64,000 nt of DNA, taken from NCBI RefSeq assembly GCF_038396785.1, contig NZ_CP151087.1, forward strand, positions 3,844,001 through 3,908,000. Direction: 5' to 3'. The position numbers and the translations under genes are program-made. The stretch's first letter is position 1. The number at the start of each line of letters is the position of its first letter. Origin of the DNA: Sphingobacterium thalpophilum. GTDB taxonomy: Bacteria; Bacteroidota; Bacteroidia; Sphingobacteriales; Sphingobacteriaceae. This document shows, piece after piece, positions 33,871-43,267 of this stretch. A model generated the notes under the pieces. It made no database searches and was not told where the DNA came from. It worked only from the letters and a program-made list of their open reading frames with translations.

Positions 33871-35145
33871 ATGTTGTTAGTAAACGCGTGTGTATTACTC
33901 ATATTGGATTTTTATATTTTCTTTGCGCTCCGTGCAACGAAGATTAAATTTCCCAAAACAAAGGTATTTTCCATTCTCTGGTGGTCTTATTCTGTTTTAC
34001 TGCTATTGGGCGTTTTTATCTCAGCACAATATAGTATTCCTTTAATCGTACGGTCGGTTATTTTAGTCGCCTTTTTTCTGACAGCGGCGTCAAAGATATT
34101 TTTCTTTTTGATTTTGTTGATTGATGATATCCGACGTGGGGGTGTATGGTTGAAGCGTCTGTTCGCAAAAAAGAGATCTGTTGAGGATTTGGTCGACGAT
34201 GCCGGAGACCCTTTACCAGAGAATCCAGTGAAAGGGATTAGCCGATCCGAATTTTTGACCAAAGCTGGTATTCTAGTTGGTGCCTCACCCTTGATACCCC
34301 TGAGCTGGGGAATTATTTCAGGAGCCTACGACTATCGTGTCAGGAGAGTCCCGTTGTATTTGCCAAATTTGCCCAAAGCATTCCATGGAATGACCATTGC
34401 GCAGATTTCAGATGTGCACTCAGGATCTTTCTATAATAAAAAGGCTGTCAGCGGTGGTATTGATATGCTTTTAAAGGAAAAAGCGGATGTGACATTTTTT
34501 ACAGGTGATATCGTGAATGCCCAAGCTTCTGAAATGCGTGGTTATCAAGATATTTTTGCGCGTGTGAAATCTGATTTAGGTGTGTTTTCTACATTAGGTA
34601 ACCACGATTATGGTGACTATTATTATGGTAAAGAAGATTCTCCTGCAAAGCGTAAGAACCTCCAGGATGTTATCGATGTGCATAAAATCATGGGCTGGGA
34701 TCTTTTAATGGATGAAAATCGTAAGATTAAGGTCGACGGTGAAGAGCTTTGTATTGTCGGGGTCCAGAATTGGGGGACAGGTCGTTTTCCGAAACATGGT
34801 GATATCAAAAAAGCATTAATGGGTACCGAAGAGCAACCTGTTAAGTTGCTGTTATCGCACGATCCGTCGCATTGGCGGGCTCAGGTATTGGATACCGACG
34901 TGGATGTGATGTTTGCCGGACATACACATGGTATGCAATTTGGTGTAAGGTCCGAGATGTTGCAATGGAGTCCGGTACAATATATCTATAAGGAATGGGC
35001 AGGGCTTTATCGTGCGCAACAGAACAAACGATTATATGTTAATGTCGGCTATGGCTTTTTGGGTTATCCAGGACGTGTTGGAATTCTGCCTGAAATTACC
35101 ATATTCGAATTGCTAAAAGCGCAGGACCCAAAGTTTAAAGCCTAA
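33871..35145 (+). CDS. Membrane-anchored metallophosphoesterase
   Basis: 424 residues. Three hydrophobic segments occupy about residues 1-25, 33-52 and 58-88, followed by a linker and a calcineurin-like phosphoesterase domain (about 165-415). Its metal motifs are complete: ISDVHSGSF, FFTGDIVNA, LGNHDYGDYY, LLLSHDPSHW and FAGHTHGMQFG. Similar YaeI-like proteins are proposed to hydrolyse phosphodiesters or UDP-diacylglucosamine at the membrane; the substrate here is unknown. It follows hemH by 12 bases and precedes galT by 68. Confidence 0.88.
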   Translation: MLLVNACVLLILDFYIFFALRATKIKFPKTKVFSILWWSYSVLLLLGVFISAQYSIPLIVRSVILVAFFLTAASKIFFFLILLIDDIRRGGVWLKRLFAKKRSVEDLVDDAGDPLPENPVKGISRSEFLTKAGILVGASPLIPLSWGIISGAYDYRVRRVPLYLPNLPKAFHGMTIAQISDVHSGSFYNKKAVSGGIDMLLKEKADVTFFTGDIVNAQASEMRGYQDIFARVKSDLGVFSTLGNHDYGDYYYGKEDSPAKRKNLQDVIDVHKIMGWDLLMDENRKIKVDGEELCIVGVQNWGTGRFPKHGDIKKALMGTEEQPVKLLLSHDPSHWRAQVLDTDVDVMFAGHTHGMQFGVRSEMLQWSPVQYIYKEWAGLYRAQQNKRLYVNVGYGFLGYPGRVGILPEITIFELLKAQDPKFKA

Positions 35146-35213
35146 AAAATCCCCTTTGACTTTTGACTTAATATAGCTATAATTGTGTATTCTGTACACC
35201 AGTTATACATAAC

Positions 35214-36263
35214 ATGCAATCAACTTTAAACTTTGGGGACTCTCCCCACACACGTGTTAATATTCTTACCGGGGAAAAAGTACTTGTGTCTCCGCATCGT
35301 AGTAAAAGACCATGGCAAGGGCAAGTAGAAGATCTTCCCGGGGATAATAGACCGGAATATGATCCTCAATGCTATTTGTGTCCGACAAATAAACGAGCAG
35401 ATGGTGATATCAATCCAGATTATAAAGAAAGTTTTGTCTTTGTGAACGATTTCTCAGCTTTATTAAAAGATACAAGCCAGCAGGAATTTAATGAAGATGA
35501 ATTATTTATCGCCGAAACCGAAAAAGGAATCTGTAAAGTAATTGCATTCACCCCGCGGCACGATCTTACACTACCCGAAATGGATCAGGCTGCAATCAAA
35601 TCGGTGGTCGATCTTTGGCAAAAAGAGTTTGTCGAACTTTCGAAGGTTGACTGGATCAAATACATTCAGATTTTCGAAAATAAAGGTGCGATTATGGGCT
35701 GTAGTAATCCGCATCCCCACGGGCAGATCTGGTCACAAAATCATTTGCCTGTAGAAATCCAGAAAGAATGCGTTCAGCAACTGCACTATTTCAGTAAATA
35801 TCAACGTACCATCCTGTCAGATTATGTTAAAGCGGAGTTGAGAAAAGAAGAGCGCATTATTGACGAAAATGATTCTTTTGTTTCGCTAGTCCCTTTCTGG
35901 GCCGCCTGGCCTTACGAAACGATGATTGTGAGCAAACGATCTATCCAAAACATTGCCGGCTTTGACGAGAAGGAAAAGTCGGATTTTGCCGCTATCCTCA
36001 AGTTGCTGACGACGCGTTATGACAATCTCTTCAAAACATCCTTCCCCTATTCTGCAGGAATGCATCAGTCCCCAGTAAATGACGGTGACCACCCGGAATG
36101 GCACTGGCATATGCACTTCTATCCACCACTGTTACGTTCTGCTACCGTTAAAAAATTTATGGTTGGTTATGAAATGCTAGCGAATCCACAACGTGATATC
36201 ACACCGGAGGTTGCCGCAGAACAGTTGCGAAATTGTTCGACAGTACATTATAAAGCTAAATAA
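35214..36263 (+). CDS. galT: Galactose-1-phosphate uridylyltransferase
   Basis: Leloir pathway enzyme that exchanges UMP between UDP-glucose and galactose-1-phosphate. 349 residues of the HIT-like GalT type. The nucleophilic histidine is in the SNPHPHGQIW motif (H167-P-H169). Zinc-type cysteines appear in CYLCPTNKR near residue 61, and the C-terminal EWHWHMHFYPPL block is typical. galK follows after a single base, so the pair is one operon. No galE is in the window. Confidence 0.95.
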   Translation: MQSTLNFGDSPHTRVNILTGEKVLVSPHRSKRPWQGQVEDLPGDNRPEYDPQCYLCPTNKRADGDINPDYKESFVFVNDFSALLKDTSQQEFNEDELFIAETEKGICKVIAFTPRHDLTLPEMDQAAIKSVVDLWQKEFVELSKVDWIKYIQIFENKGAIMGCSNPHPHGQIWSQNHLPVEIQKECVQQLHYFSKYQRTILSDYVKAELRKEERIIDENDSFVSLVPFWAAWPYETMIVSKRSIQNIAGFDEKEKSDFAAILKLLTTRYDNLFKTSFPYSAGMHQSPVNDGDHPEWHWHMHFYPPLLRSATVKKFMVGYEMLANPQRDITPEVAAEQLRNCSTVHYKAK

Positions 36264-36264
36264 G

Positions 36265-37416
36265 ATGATAACAAAAGATACAATTGTAAATAAATTTAAA
36301 GAACTCTATCAAGAAGAACCTCTTGTCGTTACTTCACCCGGCCGGATTAATATCATTGGAGAACATACGGATTATAACGATGGATTTGTATTGCCTGCTG
36401 CAATTGACAAAGCAATATATGTTGCTGTAAGCAAGCGATCGGATGATAACATTGTGCTTTACGCGGAAGACTACAAGGAACGTCATGAGGTCAAGCTAGC
36501 GGCTATTGCTATTTCTGAGAAACATTGGCCAAACTATATTTTGGGGGTTGTTGACCAGTACCTGAAACGTGGTGCAACACTAGGTGGCTTCAACCTGTAT
36601 ATTGATGGTGATGTGCCACTGGGTGCTGGATTATCGTCTTCAGCAGCCGTTGAATGTGCCGTTACCTTAGCACTCAGCGAACTGTTCGATTTGCAGGTCG
36701 AACGACTCGATATTCCACAGATTGCTCAAAAGGCCGAACATACGTATGCTGGTGTGATGTGTGGTATCATGGATCAGTTTGCTTCAGCCTTTGGTAAAGA
36801 AAAAAATGTCATCAAACTGGATTGCCGCACCTTGGGTTTCGCGTATGTTCCACTTGATCTTAAGGGTTATGAAGTTGTATTATTGAATACAAACGTAAAG
36901 CATTCATTAGCTTCCACAGCTTACAATACACGTCGTGAACAATGTGAACAAGCTTCTGCATGGGTGCAGGAGAAGTACCCCGCTGTAAAGAACTTGCGCG
37001 ATGTAACCATAGCGATGCTTGATGAATTGGTGAAAGATAAAGATGCCGATATCTATGCGAAAGCAAGCTTTGTGGTTCGTGAGAATGAACGCGTAGAGAA
37101 ATCCTGTGATGCACTACGCTCGGGAGATGTTGTTCAGCTTGGACAGTATATTTTTCAGAGCCATGAGGGATTAAGTAAAGTGTATGAAGTCAGTTGTCCG
37201 GAACTGGATTATCTAGTGGATTACGTCAAGCAGTTTCCTGAGGTGATCGGTGCCCGAATGATGGGTGGCGGTTTCGGTGGATGTACAATCAATATCGTAA
37301 AAGAAGGCGTACTACCTTCAATTTTGCCAACACTTGAAAAAGAATACAAAGAGAAATTTGATAAAGAACTTTCGGTCATTCAGGTCAGGATTGCCGATGG
37401 TACCCGCGTACTTTAA
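36265..37416 (+). CDS. galK: Galactokinase
   Basis: GHMP kinase that phosphorylates galactose; 383 residues from the ATG at 36265, which is one base after the galT stop (TAAgATG). A longer in-frame start at 36193 would lie inside galT and is rejected. The galactose signature SPGRINIIGEHTDYNDG and the ATP-binding PLGAGLSSSAAVE are intact, and MMGGGFGGCTINIV forms the third GHMP motif. A terminator at 37436-37475 closes the galTK operon. Confidence 0.95.
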   Translation: MITKDTIVNKFKELYQEEPLVVTSPGRINIIGEHTDYNDGFVLPAAIDKAIYVAVSKRSDDNIVLYAEDYKERHEVKLAAIAISEKHWPNYILGVVDQYLKRGATLGGFNLYIDGDVPLGAGLSSSAAVECAVTLALSELFDLQVERLDIPQIAQKAEHTYAGVMCGIMDQFASAFGKEKNVIKLDCRTLGFAYVPLDLKGYEVVLLNTNVKHSLASTAYNTRREQCEQASAWVQEKYPAVKNLRDVTIAMLDELVKDKDADIYAKASFVVRENERVEKSCDALRSGDVVQLGQYIFQSHEGLSKVYEVSCPELDYLVDYVKQFPEVIGARMMGGGFGGCTINIVKEGVLPSILPTLEKEYKEKFDKELSVIQVRIADGTRVL

Positions 37417-37435
37417 TAAAAAATAGGTGTGCAGT

Positions 37436-37475
37436 AAGGGGAATAACATTCACGTGCTATTCCCCTTCTTTTTTT
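37436..37475 (+). terminator. Intrinsic terminator of galTK
   Basis: AAGGGGAATA (37436-37445) pairs with TATTCCCCTT (37458-37467), followed by a T run. Confidence 0.85.
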
Positions 37476-37507
37476 GCCTTTTTTGATAAGGACTTACCAC
37501 ATAAGTC

Positions 37508-38698
37508 CTAGTCAAGCTGATCCAATGCCTGTTTTAAGTCGGCGATGAGATCATCGGCATGTTCGATACCAACAGAGATACGCAACATCCCTAGCGTGAT
37601 TCCCGAAGCTTCTTTCTGTTCCTTCGTATGGTGACCTCCCCACATACTCGCAGGGTGTACAATAAGCGATTCGACACCCCCCAAACTGGCCGCGTTAATA
37701 AATATGTGCAGTCCATTGATGAGTTTCTGTGCATTTAAAAATGCATCCTCTTCATCTTTACCATTGATATCGATGCAAATCATACCCGAAAATCCACTCA
37801 TTTGTTGGGCTGCGAGCTCATGTTGTGGATGATTGGGTAATCCAGGATAACTGACTTTATTGATTTTTGGATGTTGATTTAGAAACTCGGCTAGTTTTAG
37901 CGCATTTGTATTGATCTGTTTGACGCGTAGACTTAATGTTTTCAATCCCCGTAACAATAACCAGGAATCAAGCGGTGCGAGTGATGCGCCCAAAGCGACG
38001 GATCGTTTCCATACGCTGGCGATATAGCCCTGCGTACCGCAGACAATACCTGCGGTGAGGTCACTATGTCCGCCCAAATATTTCGTGGCGCTGTGGACAA
38101 CAACGTCGATTCCAAAATCTGTCGGTGTTTGGTTGATCGGGGAGGCAAATGTATTATCGACCATGCTCTGAATCCCATGTTGTTTGGCGAGTTCTCCGAT
38201 CGCTTTTAGGTCGGTGATATGGAGATTGGGATTTGATGGAGTCTCAATATATATCAGCTTGGTATTTGCTTGAATAGCTTCTTCAAACGCTGAAACATCG
38301 GTCTGGTCTACGGCTGTTACCGTGATCCCATAATCCGTTAGAAACTCTTTAAAGAAAATAGCTGTTCCGGAATAATGTGCATGTTGGGCGACAATATGAT
38401 CCCCCGATTTAACGATAGCCAATATGGCTGTGCTGATCGCTGCCATACCTGTTGCAAAGACCAGTGCATCCTCCGTTTTTTCCAATTTCGCTAGAATGGA
38501 GGCGACTTGGCTATTCGTCGGATTGCCATGACGATGGTAAAAATAAGGGTGTTTCGGCTCGGTCGCAGCTTTGATGTATTCCGCAGGGTCAGGATCTGCA
38601 AAGTAGGTGGATGTCTGATAGATTGGAGTAGTTACTGCAGATGTCTGGTTGAATTGCTGTCCTTCATGGACGAGTATTGTTTCGGTATTGGTAGCCAT
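37508..38698 (-). CDS. PLP-dependent transsulfuration enzyme (cystathionine gamma-synthase/lyase-like)
   Basis: A Cys/Met metabolism PLP enzyme of 396 residues. The PLP lysine is K206 in HSATKYLGGHSDLTAG, with YSGTAIFF and DNTFASP cofactor contacts. It may act as cystathionine gamma-synthase, gamma-lyase or methionine gamma-lyase; the sequence alone does not decide. A leader of about 140 bases lies upstream, with small hairpins but without a recognisable S-box. The 17-bp palindrome and a TATATTTG box at 38838-38881 lie beyond it. Confidence 0.88.
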   Translation of the reverse strand: MATNTETILVHEGQQFNQTSAVTTPIYQTSTYFADPDPAEYIKAATEPKHPYFYHRHGNPTNSQVASILAKLEKTEDALVFATGMAAISTAILAIVKSGDHIVAQHAHYSGTAIFFKEFLTDYGITVTAVDQTDVSAFEEAIQANTKLIYIETPSNPNLHITDLKAIGELAKQHGIQSMVDNTFASPINQTPTDFGIDVVVHSATKYLGGHSDLTAGIVCGTQGYIASVWKRSVALGASLAPLDSWLLLRGLKTLSLRVKQINTNALKLAEFLNQHPKINKVSYPGLPNHPQHELAAQQMSGFSGMICIDINGKDEEDAFLNAQKLINGLHIFINAASLGGVESLIVHPASMWGGHHTKEQKEASGITLGMLRISVGIEHADDLIADLKQALDQLD

Positions 38699-38837
38699 GC
38701 TAATAATGTTGATTGATGCTTGTATTGCCTTAAAAGTCTATGATTCGATCTTGTCGAATCTTTGACCGTAAGGAACCCTTCGTTCGTTTGAAAGCATTGT
38801 TGGTGCTAATAGCGCGAAGACGGTTTATCTTGTATCT

Positions 38838-38881
38838 CAAATATAAATAAAATCTACTCAATATGTAGATTTTATTTATAT
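38838..38881. promoter_or_regulatory. 17-bp perfect palindrome overlapping a -7 box, between mfd and the transsulfuration gene
   Basis: 38841-38857 is the exact reverse complement of 38865-38881, loop TCAATAT. The minus-strand box TATATTTG (38838-38845) overlaps its edge. It could be an AT-rich terminator for mfd, an operator for the downstream gene, or both. Confidence 0.5.
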
Positions 38882-38917
38882 CGGGTGCATCAATATCGCT
38901 TACAACATTAATACATC

Positions 38918-41900
38918 TTACAACATTTCTTTCAGCAGGCTCAACGCATACCCAATGGTATTCACATTATTTAACGCTAAACGAAGCTGGCCTTTGACTT
39001 CTTTGAGGTTGCTGATCTCGGGATGGCTTTGTACAAAGGACAGCACACGGCCGAATTGATCTGATTCAAAGTAGCTGGATTTGGGGTTATTGACAAAATA
39101 ACCTTTCAATGTATGCTTTTTATACGCTATTTTTTCAAACCCGATCGTCTTCCCAAACCACTGTAAACGGAGTGTATTGAATAATTCAAAGACTTCGCGT
39201 GGGATAGGGCCAAAGCGATCTTCAAGTTCTTTTTCAAAGGCTGCCAATTGCTGCTCGTTTTCCAATTTGGAGAGTTCAGTATACAGATTATACCGTTCTG
39301 TAATATTGGTTACATATTCATCAGGGATCAATACCTCAAGGTCTGTGTCAATCTGCGTAAAGGACACATATTTTCGTTCTTTCTCATCCGCGAATACTGC
39401 CGAAAACTCGTCCTCTTTTAGCTCCTGAATAGCTTCGTCTAAGATTTTATGATACATTTCGAAACCGATCTCGGCAATAAAGCCCGATTGCTCGCCTCCC
39501 AAGAGATTTCCCGAGCCACGTATATCTAAATCGCGCATGGCAACATTAAATCCAGAGCCCAGTTCCGAAAACTCTTCTATTGCAGAAAGTCGTTTATAGG
39601 CTTCCGGTGTTAAGGTCGACAATGGCGGACTCAGTAGATAACAAAAAGCTTTCTTATTGGATCGGCCCACCCGACCCCGCATTTGGTGCAGGTCGCTCAG
39701 GCCAAACATATGGGCGTGATTGATAATGATCGTATTCGCATTTGGGATATCAAGACCCGCTTCAATAATCGTTGTTGCAATTAAGACATCAAAATCGTGA
39801 TTGATAAACTTAAGCATCACATCCTCGAGCTCATCACCCTCCAGTTGGCCGTGTGCAACACCGACCCGTGCTCCAGGAACCAGCTTGCGGATCAAATTGC
39901 CCAGCTGCGGTAGATCTGCAACACGATTGTGGATAAAGAATACCTGCCCGCCACGATCAAGTTCGTAACTGACGGCCTCTCCGATTAGTGTTTCATTGAA
40001 AACGTGGAGTTCGGTCTGTACGGGCTGCCGGTTGGGTGGTGGAGTCGAGATGATACTCAGATCGCGGGCCCCCATCAATGAAAAGTGCAATGTTCTTGGA
40101 ATTGGCGTTGCTGTCAATGTTAGCGAGTCTACATTCGCACGCATGACTTTCAATTTTTCCTTGACCGAGACCCCAAACTTTTGTTCCTCATCGATAATCA
40201 TCAGGCCGAGATCTTTGAATTTGACATCTTTGCTAACAAGGCGGTGTGTACCAATGATAATGTCTATTTTTCCTTCAGCGAGCCTGGCTAAGGTATCTTT
40301 GATCTGTTTGCTCGTCTTGAAACGGTTGATATAGTCGATCGTGCACGGAAGACCCTTTAGACGCTCCGAAAATGTCCGGTAGTGCTGTAATGCCAGGATA
40401 GTCGTCGGTACCAGGACAGCAACTTGTTTACTGTCTGCTACAGCTTTGAAGGCTGCACGGATGGCAACCTCCGTTTTTCCGAAGCCTACATCCCCACAGA
40501 TCAATCGGTCCATCGGATGTGGCGATTCCATATCTTTTTTCACATCGGCAGTAGCCTTTTCCTGATCGGGTGTATCTTCATAAATAAAGGAGGCCTCCAG
40601 CTCATTCTGTAGGTAGCTATCCGGTGAGAACGCATTTCCATGCTGTGCCTTTCGTTTGGCATAAAGCATGATCAAGTCGCGCGCAATATCCTTGACTTTT
40701 TTCTTGGTCGTCTTCTTGAGTTTGTCCCAGGCGTCGGTACCCAATTTATTCATTTTGGGAACAGTTCCCTCCTTACCGGAATATTTGGAAATACGGTTTA
40801 AAGAGTTGATGTTCACATACAAAAGATCATTGTCCGCATAGATCAAGCGGATCATTTCCTGAGACTTACCGTTGACATCTACTTTCTCCAAACCTCCGTA
40901 GCGGCCGACACCATGGTCAATGTGTGTAATGAAATCGCCCGGTTTAAGATCTCGTAGATCTTTGAGCGTAATTGCCTGTGAGCGCTCGTAAGCCTTCTTA
41001 CGTTTATATTTATAATAACGGTCAAATATCTGGTGATCCGTGTAACAGGCTAACTTTAAACTGTCGTCTCTAAAACCTTCGCGTAACGCTTTATGAATCG
41101 GAATGAAGGTGGCTGATTTATCGAGATCTTCCAGAATCGTATGGATGCGTTCGACCTGTTTGGTCGAATCTGAAAAGATCAGATTCTGAATTCGCTGGCT
41201 CTCATTCTCTTTGAAATTATGGATTAAGAGATTAAAATCTTTATTGAATGAAGGTTGGGGATGTATATCGAACTTGAACGTGGCTTCAGCTTTATAAAAG
41301 AACTGTTTGCCGAATTCGATGATGGGAAACTCAAAAAATAACGCATTGAGGTTTTTCTCGTCTGTAAATTCATAGGCTGGATTATGCCATTCCGGATTAT
41401 CCTTTTTCTGCTTATCGGTTAACCCCGCCCATAATTTTTCCGCTTTCTTTAACCCATCTTTCACAATATCTAACGTAAATTGAGCGTCTTTGATCCAGAT
41501 TGTAGCGTCCTGATCTACATATTCCAATAAAGAAATGTGTTGGGATGTCAGGAACTTCGCTTGAACATTTGGTACAATGGTTACTTTGTGGATTTTTTTG
41601 ACAGACAGCTGGGATTCAATGTCAAATGTACGTATGCTTTCGATGTCGTCGCCAAAGAATTCAATACGGTATGGGAGGTCATTCGAAAAAGAAAAGATAT
41701 CTACAATGCCACCGCGTATCGCAAATTGTCCTGGTTCATACACAAAGTCGACACGTTCGAAATCATATTCGATCAAAAATTCGTTGATGAAATCAATACT
41801 TAGCGCCGTGTTTTCTGTTATTTCTAAGGTGTTTTTATCCAGGTCGTTGCGGTTGATCACTTTCTCCGCGATAGCCTCTGGATAAGTAACAACCATTTTC

Positions 41901-42259
41901 GGTAATTCCGACGTATGATTGAGCGAACTTAATGTCTCCGCACGTTGCAATACATTGGCGGAGTCCGTTTGCGTAAAATCAAATGTTTTGCGATAAGACG
42001 AAGGGAAAAAAAGAACCTGCTTATCCAACAGGCTTTCCAGGTCACTTAAAAAATAAGAAGCGTCTTCATGAGTCGGTAAGATAAAGACCATTGGACGTTC
42101 CTGTAAGTTGTAAGAAGATACGGCTATGAATGCATCCGAAGAACCAATAAGCCCTTTCAACTGAATCTTGGGGTTTTTGGATTGTAAAGCCTTGGTAAGC
42201 GACTGAACAGTTTCGCTTTGGCTGTATTTTTCTAATATTTCTTGAATTCCCACGAGCAA
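38918..42259 (-). CDS. mfd: Transcription-repair coupling factor
   Basis: Mfd pushes stalled RNA polymerase off DNA lesions and recruits UvrA. The 1113 residues contain a UvrB-like N-terminal module (about 1-330), the RNA polymerase-interacting CarD-like domain (LKPGDFITHIDHGVGRYGGLE, near 455-475), then superfamily 2 helicase motifs. Walker A is GDVGFGKTEV, the DEEQ box is IIDEEQKFGV, and motif III is SLTLTATPIPRTL. The QMRGRVGRS motif VI and the C-terminal TRCF domain complete it. No start ambiguity was seen. It follows the small membrane protein gene on the same strand after about 150 bases. Confidence 0.96.
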   Translation of the reverse strand: MLVGIQEILEKYSQSETVQSLTKALQSKNPKIQLKGLIGSSDAFIAVSSYNLQERPMVFILPTHEDASYFLSDLESLLDKQVLFFPSSYRKTFDFTQTDSANVLQRAETLSSLNHTSELPKMVVTYPEAIAEKVINRNDLDKNTLEITENTALSIDFINEFLIEYDFERVDFVYEPGQFAIRGGIVDIFSFSNDLPYRIEFFGDDIESIRTFDIESQLSVKKIHKVTIVPNVQAKFLTSQHISLLEYVDQDATIWIKDAQFTLDIVKDGLKKAEKLWAGLTDKQKKDNPEWHNPAYEFTDEKNLNALFFEFPIIEFGKQFFYKAEATFKFDIHPQPSFNKDFNLLIHNFKENESQRIQNLIFSDSTKQVERIHTILEDLDKSATFIPIHKALREGFRDDSLKLACYTDHQIFDRYYKYKRKKAYERSQAITLKDLRDLKPGDFITHIDHGVGRYGGLEKVDVNGKSQEMIRLIYADNDLLYVNINSLNRISKYSGKEGTVPKMNKLGTDAWDKLKKTTKKKVKDIARDLIMLYAKRKAQHGNAFSPDSYLQNELEASFIYEDTPDQEKATADVKKDMESPHPMDRLICGDVGFGKTEVAIRAAFKAVADSKQVAVLVPTTILALQHYRTFSERLKGLPCTIDYINRFKTSKQIKDTLARLAEGKIDIIIGTHRLVSKDVKFKDLGLMIIDEEQKFGVSVKEKLKVMRANVDSLTLTATPIPRTLHFSLMGARDLSIISTPPPNRQPVQTELHVFNETLIGEAVSYELDRGGQVFFIHNRVADLPQLGNLIRKLVPGARVGVAHGQLEGDELEDVMLKFINHDFDVLIATTIIEAGLDIPNANTIIINHAHMFGLSDLHQMRGRVGRSNKKAFCYLLSPPLSTLTPEAYKRLSAIEEFSELGSGFNVAMRDLDIRGSGNLLGGEQSGFIAEIGFEMYHKILDEAIQELKEDEFSAVFADEKERKYVSFTQIDTDLEVLIPDEYVTNITERYNLYTELSKLENEQQLAAFEKELEDRFGPIPREVFELFNTLRLQWFGKTIGFEKIAYKKHTLKGYFVNNPKSSYFESDQFGRVLSFVQSHPEISNLKEVKGQLRLALNNVNTIGYALSLLKEML

Positions 42260-42411
42260 AAATTTCGAATAAGTGCGAATTTAACGAAATAGTATCAAGT
42301 ATCGGGTATGAAGTACTAAATTTTTTGGTAAAAAAATAGCTGACTTGCTCGTTAAGAAGGAGATGACTTTGTGAAGCTCAAAAGCTATAATAGATGAATC
42401 TGTGCAGGGGC

Positions 42412-42543
42412 TTATTTCGCGAGGTAAAAAGTATAGGCAAAAACGAGCAACACCAATAAGGTGGCCAGGTAAATTAATTTATATTGCTCATAAGCTGTAA
42501 CATGAAAGGATCCAATTTTAACGCGATTTTTGCTGTTTCTCAT
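42412..42543 (-). CDS. 43-residue single-span membrane protein
   Basis: A short reading frame of 43 codons starting ATG at 42543 and ending TAA at 42412-42414. The N-terminal 22 residues are polar and basic (RNSKNRVKIG), followed by a hydrophobic span LIYLATLLVLLVFAYTFYLA and a final lysine, so a single-pass inner membrane protein with its N-terminus inside is likely. The start lies two bases after the stop of the upstream gene, which suggests translational coupling. No family is recognised. Confidence 0.65.
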   Translation of the reverse strand: MRNSKNRVKIGSFHVTAYEQYKLIYLATLLVLLVFAYTFYLAK

Positions 42544-42545
42544 AA

Positions 42546-43130
42546 CTAATTTAGGTCGAGGTCAATCTTCTGTTCACTAATATAGCTTTTAAGTGTTGTA
42601 TTACCAAAAGCATCCAGTGTATTTTGAAAATCTTCCCGATAGTCAAATTGAAAGTCTTCATGAAGTTTACTGTATTTGCCCACCGCATGCTTGATACGCC
42701 CTGTTATATATTTATGTAATTTATGGGCAGCAGACTGATAGGAGGAGGCGAAAAGCCTGTCGTAATCAGCGATGGCTCTCTTTAGGATATAGCATCTGAA
42801 TTCTACTTCACTGATTTTATCCTTCGTGACTTTTTCGTGCTCATTCACTAAACCGCTTGCTTGTTTGATAAGCTTGTTAAGCGCAATAAAATTACTGTGT
42901 TGTGGCGTATTACCAATTTGACTCAAACCACTATCGAACAATTGTTGCAGCTGCTTTCGTAGTTTTTCAATACGTTCCTCTAAATCCTCCGCATTCTCCA
43001 ATAATTGGAAATGCAATTGCTTGATCAGCATTTTGTCCTTGCTTATCAGGCGTACGAGGAGTTTGTCTTTTTCCTTTTGGGGTAGGTCAAGGACAGCTTT
43101 CTTTAGTTCGGCATCTTGATGTAAGGACAT
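42546..43130 (-). CDS. Conserved hypothetical protein, alpha-helical
   Basis: 194 residues, no signal peptide or membrane span. It is strongly helical: a leucine/lysine-rich start (LPQKEKDKLLVRLISKDK) and a coiled coil at about 44-68 (AEDLEERIEKLRKQLQQLF). A charged helical C-terminal half contains HKLHKYITGRIKHAVGKYS. I do not recognise a named family; it looks like a lineage-specific cytoplasmic protein. It is coupled to the 43-residue membrane protein that begins two bases after its stop, so the two may form a small membrane-linked pair. Confidence 0.78.
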   Translation of the reverse strand: MSLHQDAELKKAVLDLPQKEKDKLLVRLISKDKMLIKQLHFQLLENAEDLEERIEKLRKQLQQLFDSGLSQIGNTPQHSNFIALNKLIKQASGLVNEHEKVTKDKISEVEFRCYILKRAIADYDRLFASSYQSAAHKLHKYITGRIKHAVGKYSKLHEDFQFDYREDFQNTLDAFGNTTLKSYISEQKIDLDLN

Positions 43131-43175
43131 AATCTGTGTGTTTTAGTGTAAAGAGAGTTATTGAGCGAAAATTCA

Positions 43176-43194
43176 GGCACGCTGTCAGTGTGCC
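43176..43194 (-). terminator. Possible terminator after the serB-like gene
   Basis: GGCACGC (43176-43182) pairs with GTGTGCC (43188-43194); on the minus strand a short T-rich tail (GAATTTTCG) follows. Confidence 0.35.
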
Positions 43195-43267
43195 CGAATA
43201 AATTGCTCGTTTCATCAGCCGGAGTTTATGTACGCAATAGCTGCCCCACATTTACCGTCGCTTGCTA

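Noticed and set aside
36193..36264. Longer galactokinase start inside galT
   Set aside because: The extra 24 residues are out-of-frame galT sequence; the ATG one base after the galT stop is the natural coupled start.
38699..38837. Possible SAM riboswitch before the transsulfuration gene
   Set aside because: The leader has small hairpins (e.g. GATTCGA/TCGAATC at 38742-38760), but I could not find the conserved S-box or SAM-II core sequences.
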